A stretch of DNA of 10,334 nucleotides from an uncultured Eubacteriales bacterium (lineage in GTDB: Bacteria; Bacillota; Clostridia; TANB77; CAG-508). Shown here one piece after another: positions 6,504 to 10,334 of the stretch. The position numbers and the translations under genes are program-made. The notes under the pieces were generated by a model that was given only the letters and a program-made list of their open reading frames with translations, ran no database searches and was not told the origin of the DNA. The stretch is from the NCBI GenBank assembly GCA_902766085.1, contig CACXCH010000066.1, positions 1-10,334 on the forward strand. The letters run 5' to 3'. Every line of letters begins with the position of its first letter. The first letter of the stretch is position 1.

Positions 6504-8369
6504 TTATTTATGTAAATAAATAAGTAACACAGATATGTCTGCTGGAGAAACACCAGAAATTCTAGAAGCTTGTCCAATCGACAAAGGTCTAATTTTGCTT
6601 AATTTCTGTCTAGCCTCAATTCTAAGTCCATCAATTTTATTATAATCAATGCTTTCTGGTATTTTCTTTGTTTCTAGCTCTTTAAACTTTTCTACCTGCT
6701 TTTCCTCCATCTTGATATATCCCTCATACTTAATCTGAATTTCAACCTCATTTTTTTCCTGTAAAGTAAGCTCCGGTCTATCATCATCAATTTCAGCCAA
6801 TTTATCATAAGAAAGCTCTGTTCTCTTAAGTAAATCAGATAACTTAACTCCTGTTTTAATCTCGCTAGAATTATTCTCTCTTAAAAATTTATTAACTATA
6901 TCAGTAGGCCTAATAATTTTACTCTTAACCCTATTAATTTCACGATTAATAGCTTCTTGTTTCCTAAGGAACTGATCATATCTCTCATCAGAAATGAGGC
7001 CTATATCATGACCTTTTTTAGTAAGTCTTAAATCTGCATTATCTTGTCTCAATAATAGCCTATATTCTGCCCTAGAAGTCATCATTCTATAAGGTTCATT
7101 GGTTCCTTTTGTAACAATGTCATCAATTAAAACTCCAATATATGCTTCCGATCTGTCTAGAATTAATGGTTCTTTTTTCTTAATTTCAAGAGAAGCATTA
7201 ATTCCAGCAATTAGTCCCTGTGCTGCTGCCTCCTCATATCCAGATGTTCCATTAATTTGTCCAGCAAAGAACATTCCTTTTATTCTTTTATGCTCAAGCG
7301 ATAATTTCAATTCCTGAGGGTCAATGCAATCATACTCAATAGCATAAGCAGGTCTTGTAAATTCAACATGTTCCATTCCTGGAACTGTTCTATACATTGC
7401 AATTTGTACTTCTTCAGGCAAAGAAGAACTCATTCCATCAACATACATTTCATCTGTATTCTCCCCAATGGGTTCGATAAAAAGTTGATGTCTTTCCTTA
7501 TCTGCAAATCTAACAACTTTGTCCTCTATAGATGGACAATATCTTGGTCCAACTCCCTTAATTCTACCAGAATATAGAGGAGATCTATCAAGGTTTGCCC
7601 TAATTATTTGATGGGTTTTTTCATTAGTATAAGTCAAATAACAAGGTTCTTGATGATCATTGTGATCAAACTTATCTTCCATAGAAAAAGGTTCAATTTT
7701 ATCATCACCTTTTTGAATTTGCATTTTTGAGAAATCAAGACTTCTCTTATTTACTCTAGCAGGAGTCCCTGTTTTAAATCTATTCAATTTTATTCCAAGA
7801 TTTTTTAGTACATCAGAAAGTCTAGTAGCTGCAGAAACCCCGTCAGGTCCACTCTCATAAGAAACCTCGCCAATGTGAATTTTTCCTTTTAAATATGTAC
7901 CAGTTGCAAGGATTACAGCCTTAACATTGTAAATTGCTCCTATATTTGTTTCAATAGACTTTATTTGATTATCTTCAACAGTAATATTTACAATCTCGGC
8001 TTGTTTCAAAAACAAGTTTTCTTGTTTTTCAAGTGTATGTTTCATTTCAGCCTGATACTTTTTTCTGTCAGCTTGTGCTCTTAAAGAATAAACAGCAGGC
8101 CCTTTAGAAGTATTAAGCATTTTTAGTTGTAAATAAGACTTATCAATATTTTTGCCCATCTCTCCACCAAGGCAATCAATTTCTCTTACAATATGCCCTT
8201 TAGAGCTTCCACCAATATGTGGATTACAAGGCATATTAGCCACACACTCCAAGCTAATTGAAAATACTAAAGTTTTAAGGCCCATTCTTGCTGCTGCAAG
8301 TCCAGCCTCGCATCCTGCATGACCTGCTCCGATAACAGCAATATCATAATCCCCCGCAAAATAACTCAT
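6504..8369 (-). CDS. mnmG: tRNA U34 carboxymethylaminomethyl modification enzyme MnmG
   Basis: MnmG (GidA) is the FAD- and NADH-binding partner of MnmE; together they add an aminomethyl or carboxymethylaminomethyl group to uridine 34 of several tRNAs. The 621 residues match the usual full length. Visible are the FAD-binding GAGHAG (14-19), NMPCNPHIGGSSKG (45-58), ATGTYLKG (155-162), KTGTPARV (199-206), RYCPSIEDK (276-284) with the conserved Cys278, FAGQINGTSGYEEAAAQG (368-385), and the C-terminal helical region 583-619 that contacts MnmE. Residues 299-302 read EPIG, where E. coli has EPEG; the rest of the segment is normal. The ATG start has GGAGGT (8376-8381) six bases upstream. It follows mnmE after 312 bases, with its own possible promoter. 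Confidence 0.97.
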   Translation of the reverse strand: MSYFAGDYDIAVIGAGHAGCEAGLAAARMGLKTLVFSISLECVANMPCNPHIGGSSKGHIVREIDCLGGEMGKNIDKSYLQLKMLNTSKGPAVYSLRAQADRKKYQAEMKHTLEKQENLFLKQAEIVNITVEDNQIKSIETNIGAIYNVKAVILATGTYLKGKIHIGEVSYESGPDGVSAATRLSDVLKNLGIKLNRFKTGTPARVNKRSLDFSKMQIQKGDDKIEPFSMEDKFDHNDHQEPCYLTYTNEKTHQIIRANLDRSPLYSGRIKGVGPRYCPSIEDKVVRFADKERHQLFIEPIGENTDEMYVDGMSSSLPEEVQIAMYRTVPGMEHVEFTRPAYAIEYDCIDPQELKLSLEHKRIKGMFFAGQINGTSGYEEAAAQGLIAGINASLEIKKKEPLILDRSEAYIGVLIDDIVTKGTNEPYRMMTSRAEYRLLLRQDNADLRLTKKGHDIGLISDERYDQFLRKQEAINREINRVKSKIIRPTDIVNKFLRENNSSEIKTGVKLSDLLKRTELSYDKLAEIDDDRPELTLQEKNEVEIQIKYEGYIKMEEKQVEKFKELETKKIPESIDYNKIDGLRIEARQKLSKIRPLSIGQASRISGVSPADISVLLIYLHK

Positions 8370-8392
8370 TTCATTACCTCCAAATTAAAAAT

Positions 8393-8422
8393 ATAATATC
8401 AAAACAATAAATAAAAAATCAA
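8393..8422 (-). promoter_or_regulatory. Possible sigma-A-type promoter for mnmG
   Basis: On the minus strand TTGATT (8422-8417) and TATTAT (8398-8393) are 18 bases apart, matching the consensus at four and five of six positions. The start of transcription would lie about 17 bases before the mnmG ATG, leaving room for its ribosome binding site. The surroundings are nearly pure A/T, so a chance match is possible. Confidence 0.4.
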
Positions 8423-8595
8423 AAATTTCTTTTGTAAATTTTACGTCTCTCCTAACTCACATAAGTTATAAAAAATATATTTGTATAACTTTCCCACTAT
8501 TTAAGAATAAAGAAAAAGAATTTTCTTTTGTAAAAATCTTCTTATTTCCTTAAACAAGTAATAAGAAAAATATTTATATAATTTTCTTAATGTAT

Positions 8596-8615
8596 AAAAA
8601 AGTTCCCTACGAAAC
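8596..8615 (-). terminator. Weak candidate terminator after mnmE
   Basis: On the minus strand GTTTC (8615-8611) pairs with GGAAC (8606-8602), including one G-U pair, around a 4-base loop GTAG, followed directly by six T (8601-8596). The stem has only 5 bp, so termination would be partial at best. It lies 67 bases past the mnmE stop. Confidence 0.35.
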
Positions 8616-8656
8616 AAGCTCAAAGAAATGCCCAAAAATCAATTTTAGTAAGCTCA

Positions 8657-8665
8657 TTATCCACA
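8657..8665 (+). promoter_or_regulatory. Perfect DnaA box
   Basis: TTATCCACA is an exact match to the consensus DnaA binding site and lies 17 bases past the end of mnmE. I saw no second exact box in the window, so this is not an origin by itself. It may be a regulatory or titration site, or chance. Confidence 0.5.
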
Positions 8666-8681
8666 GTTTCAACACTATTTT

Positions 8682-10055
8682 TCATTTACCAAGACAAAAA
8701 TTTTTAAAAATATTATTAATAATATCATCAGTAACATTTTTTCCTGTAATTTCACCTAAATCAATCAAAGTCTGCCTAATATAAATAGAAGTCATATCAA
8801 TAGGCATATTTTTTTCAATAGAATCAATAGCCAAGTCAATATCAGAAATAGCTTTATTAATTTGATTTTTGTGTCTTTCATTAGTAATTATAACATTATT
8901 GTCAGCCGAAATTTTGTTCAAATCAAACAATTCTTCAATTTCTTTATATAAATCATCAATTCCATCTCCATTTTTAGCTGAAATCTTTATAACTTTCTTT
9001 CCAGCCTTTTTTACCACATTTTCAACATCTAAATTATTCTGCATAATGTCTGATTTATTTAAAACAATAATAGCATTTTTATTTTTAATAATATCAATAA
9101 TTTCTAGGTCTTCATCAGATAAATCTCTTGAAATATCAAAAATTGCAATAATTAAATCTGCACTATTTGCAAGGTCTTTAGCCTTTTTAACTCCAATCTT
9201 CTCTATTTCATTTTCAGTTTGCCTAATTCCTGCTGTATCAATCATTTTAAGAGTGATACCATTAATATTAATATATTCTTCAATTGTGTCTCTCGTAGTG
9301 CCTTCAATACTACTTACAATAGCTCTATCTTCTCTAAGTATAGCGTTAAGAAGTGAAGATTTACCTGCATTAGGTCTACCCAGTATAACAGTTTTAATTC
9401 CATCTTTCAAAATCTTTCCCTTATTAAATCCAGACTTGAGTTTAAGAAGATCATTTTTTGCGTTTAATAGCTCTTTAAGAGCATCTCTATTCTCCACCTC
9501 CTCAATATCATATTCAGGATAGTCAACTGTAACCTCAATCGCAGTAATCGTGCTTAAAAGCTCATCTTCAATCTTAGAAATTTGATTCGATAGAGCTCCT
9601 TTTAGTTGGTTCATAGATTCTTCTGCTTCTTTTTCTCCTTTAGCTTTTATTAAATCCATAATAGCTTCAGCCTGTGTCAAATCAATTCTGCCGTTTAAAA
9701 AAGCTCTTTGCGTAAATTCCCCCGGATTAGCAAGCTCTGCACCATTTTTCAAGCATAATTCTAAAATTTCTTTTTCAACAACCATCCCACCATGAGAATT
9801 TATCTCACACATATCTTCTTTAGTATAGCTTTTTGGAGCAACAAAATATGAAACTAACACCTCATCAATGATTTTATCTTTATCGACAATATTTCCATAT
9901 TTCATAGTATATCCCTTTATTTTATCATCTTGATTTTTTGGGACAAATATCCTTTTTAAAACTTTAAATGCATCTTTTCCAGACATTCTAATTATTCCAA
10001 TTCCTGCGCTCCCTGTTGCAGTAGAAATTGCTACAATAGTATTATTACTATCCAA
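8682..10055 (-). CDS. mnmE: tRNA modification GTPase MnmE
   Basis: MnmE (TrmE) is the GTPase partner of MnmG in modifying uridine 34 of tRNAs and supplies the one-carbon unit from a folate cofactor. The 457 residues match the usual length. The N-terminal folate-binding domain covers about 1-120. The helical domain (about 120-215 and 380-457) surrounds the G domain, which has the P-loop GRPNAGKS (226-233), TTRD (253-256), DTAG (273-276), NKSD (333-336) and SAK (359-361). The C-terminal FCLGK (453-457) keeps the conserved cysteine. The start is TTG 10055, with a perfect AGGAGG seven bases upstream. The protein ends in TGA. Within the window no jag gene precedes it, although jag often does in Bacillota. 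Confidence 0.97.
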   Translation of the reverse strand: MDSNNTIVAISTATGSAGIGIIRMSGKDAFKVLKRIFVPKNQDDKIKGYTMKYGNIVDKDKIIDEVLVSYFVAPKSYTKEDMCEINSHGGMVVEKEILELCLKNGAELANPGEFTQRAFLNGRIDLTQAEAIMDLIKAKGEKEAEESMNQLKGALSNQISKIEDELLSTITAIEVTVDYPEYDIEEVENRDALKELLNAKNDLLKLKSGFNKGKILKDGIKTVILGRPNAGKSSLLNAILREDRAIVSSIEGTTRDTIEEYININGITLKMIDTAGIRQTENEIEKIGVKKAKDLANSADLIIAIFDISRDLSDEDLEIIDIIKNKNAIIVLNKSDIMQNNLDVENVVKKAGKKVIKISAKNGDGIDDLYKEIEELFDLNKISADNNVIITNERHKNQINKAISDIDLAIDSIEKNMPIDMTSIYIRQTLIDLGEITGKNVTDDIINNIFKNFCLGK

Positions 10056-10062
10056 TTTTTAT

Positions 10063-10068
10063 CCTCCT
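10063..10068 (-). promoter_or_regulatory. Ribosome binding site that fixes the mnmE TTG start
   Basis: AGGAGG on the minus strand ends seven bases before TTG 10055. The reading from this codon begins MDSNNTIVAISTATG, the expected MnmE N-terminus, so the TTG start is secure. Confidence 0.9.
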
Positions 10069-10213
10069 ACACTAAATAACAAAGTTAAAATTTTTTTATA
10101 AAATCTGCTTGCTTTTTTATCTTTTGCAACCAAGTAAAAAATGTTCGTATTACTTTCCTATTCTACATCAAATAATAAAGTCAAAGATTTTCTTTTAAAA
10201 AGTCTACTTATTT
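10067..10213. repeat. Degenerate tandem duplication of the mnmE leader
   Basis: Positions from 10067 (CTACACTAAATAACAAAGTT) match positions from 10163 (CTACATCAAATAATAAAGTC) at an offset of 96 bases, with about four fifths of the first 23 positions equal by eye. Weaker similarity continues to about 10115 and 10213. The inner copy carries the mnmE ribosome binding site; the outer copy has lost it. Confidence 0.55.
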
Positions 10214-10268
10214 GTTACAGATTAATGGTTTGTAAATTTGGAGTGCTGGAAAGCATAATATTTAATAG

Positions 10269-10334
10269 GCGAGTAAGAGCGCGTAGCGAACAACGAGCAT
10301 AGCGAGGCGAATGGACAATTGAACCTTGACAAGT
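10269..10334. repeat. GC-rich repeat-like tail with two 18-base direct units
   Basis: The sequence turns from very AT-rich to GC-rich at about 10266. Two 18-base units follow one another: 10277-10294 and 10295-10312, sharing GAGC near the start and TAGCGA in the middle. The end, reading GGACAATTGAACCTTGACAA, resembles intergenic repeat sequence I associate with clostridial chromosomes, but that is from memory. The element is cut by the window end. Confidence 0.45.

Larger units (their letters stand above)
8370..8681 (-). other. mnmE-mnmG gap with hairpins and one DnaA box
   Basis: This 312-base gap has no supportable gene. Inverted repeats are at 8463-8470 with 8484-8491 (8 bp), 8509-8516 with 8521-8528 (8 bp, 4-base loop) and 8539-8546 with 8560-8567 (8 bp). 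A promoter, a weak terminator and a DnaA box in it are listed separately. The gap is unusually long for two genes whose products act as one complex. Confidence 0.65.
10056..10334. other. Upstream region of mnmE, no gene
   Basis: No gene is supported. The part next to mnmE holds the ribosome binding site and a duplicated leader. The far part (about 10266-10334) is abruptly GC-rich and repeat-like. A TTGACT hexamer occurs on the minus strand at 10184-10179, but no good -10 box follows at 16-18 bases, so the mnmE promoter remains unassigned. Confidence 0.6.

Noticed and set aside
8869..9522. + strand open frame of 217 residues inside mnmE
   Set aside because: It is antisense to a complete, well-conserved mnmE and its hydrophobic content mirrors the codons of that gene.
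10262..10334. Minus-strand open frame entering from the right edge
   Set aside because: It has no start in the window, the peptide is made by the repeat-like sequence, and it does not resemble the end of jag or another known protein.

Overview
The window looks like a chromosomal segment of a very AT-rich low-GC Gram-positive bacterium, most likely a member of the Clostridia (Bacillota). The evidence is the gene order mnmE, mnmG, rsmG, parA, parB and a DUF4446 gene, the strong AGGAGG-type ribosome binding sites, the frequent TTG starts and the sigma-A-like promoters. I cannot name the genus. This gene set usually lies near the replication origin in Bacillota, but no dnaA, rpmH or DnaA-box cluster is present here.

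Layout from left to right: (1) positions 1-120 hold the 3' part of a tRNA-Ser(GCU) on the + strand, followed by a clear intrinsic terminator. (2) Positions 121-3288 are about 3.2 kb of extremely AT-rich DNA with no credible gene. This block holds a diverged tandem duplication: about 590-1690 aligns with about 2030-3160 at an offset of 1442-1472 bases. (3) Positions 3289-3325 form an intrinsic terminator for the leftward genes. (4) Positions 3361-10055 hold six complete genes, all on the minus strand, transcribed in the order mnmE, mnmG, rsmG, parA, parB, DUF4446. (5) Positions 10056-10334 are the upstream region of mnmE, with a degenerate duplication of the mnmE leader and an abruptly GC-rich repeat-like tail.

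The genes fall into two functional groups. MnmE and MnmG form the enzyme complex that modifies wobble uridine 34 of certain tRNAs, and RsmG methylates 16S rRNA, so these three serve translation accuracy. ParA and ParB form the chromosome partition system, and the DUF4446 protein is a membrane-anchored partner of unknown function that is tightly coupled to parB. A sigma-A-type promoter directly upstream of parA suggests that the partition genes are also transcribed on their own. It also fixes the parA start at a TTG codon.

The points most worth a second look are the decayed tandem duplication trapped between two convergent terminators, a possible three-way-junction RNA between mnmG and rsmG, the duplicated leader and GC-rich tail upstream of mnmE, and a lone perfect DnaA box after mnmE. 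The coding genes themselves are ordinary housekeeping genes.
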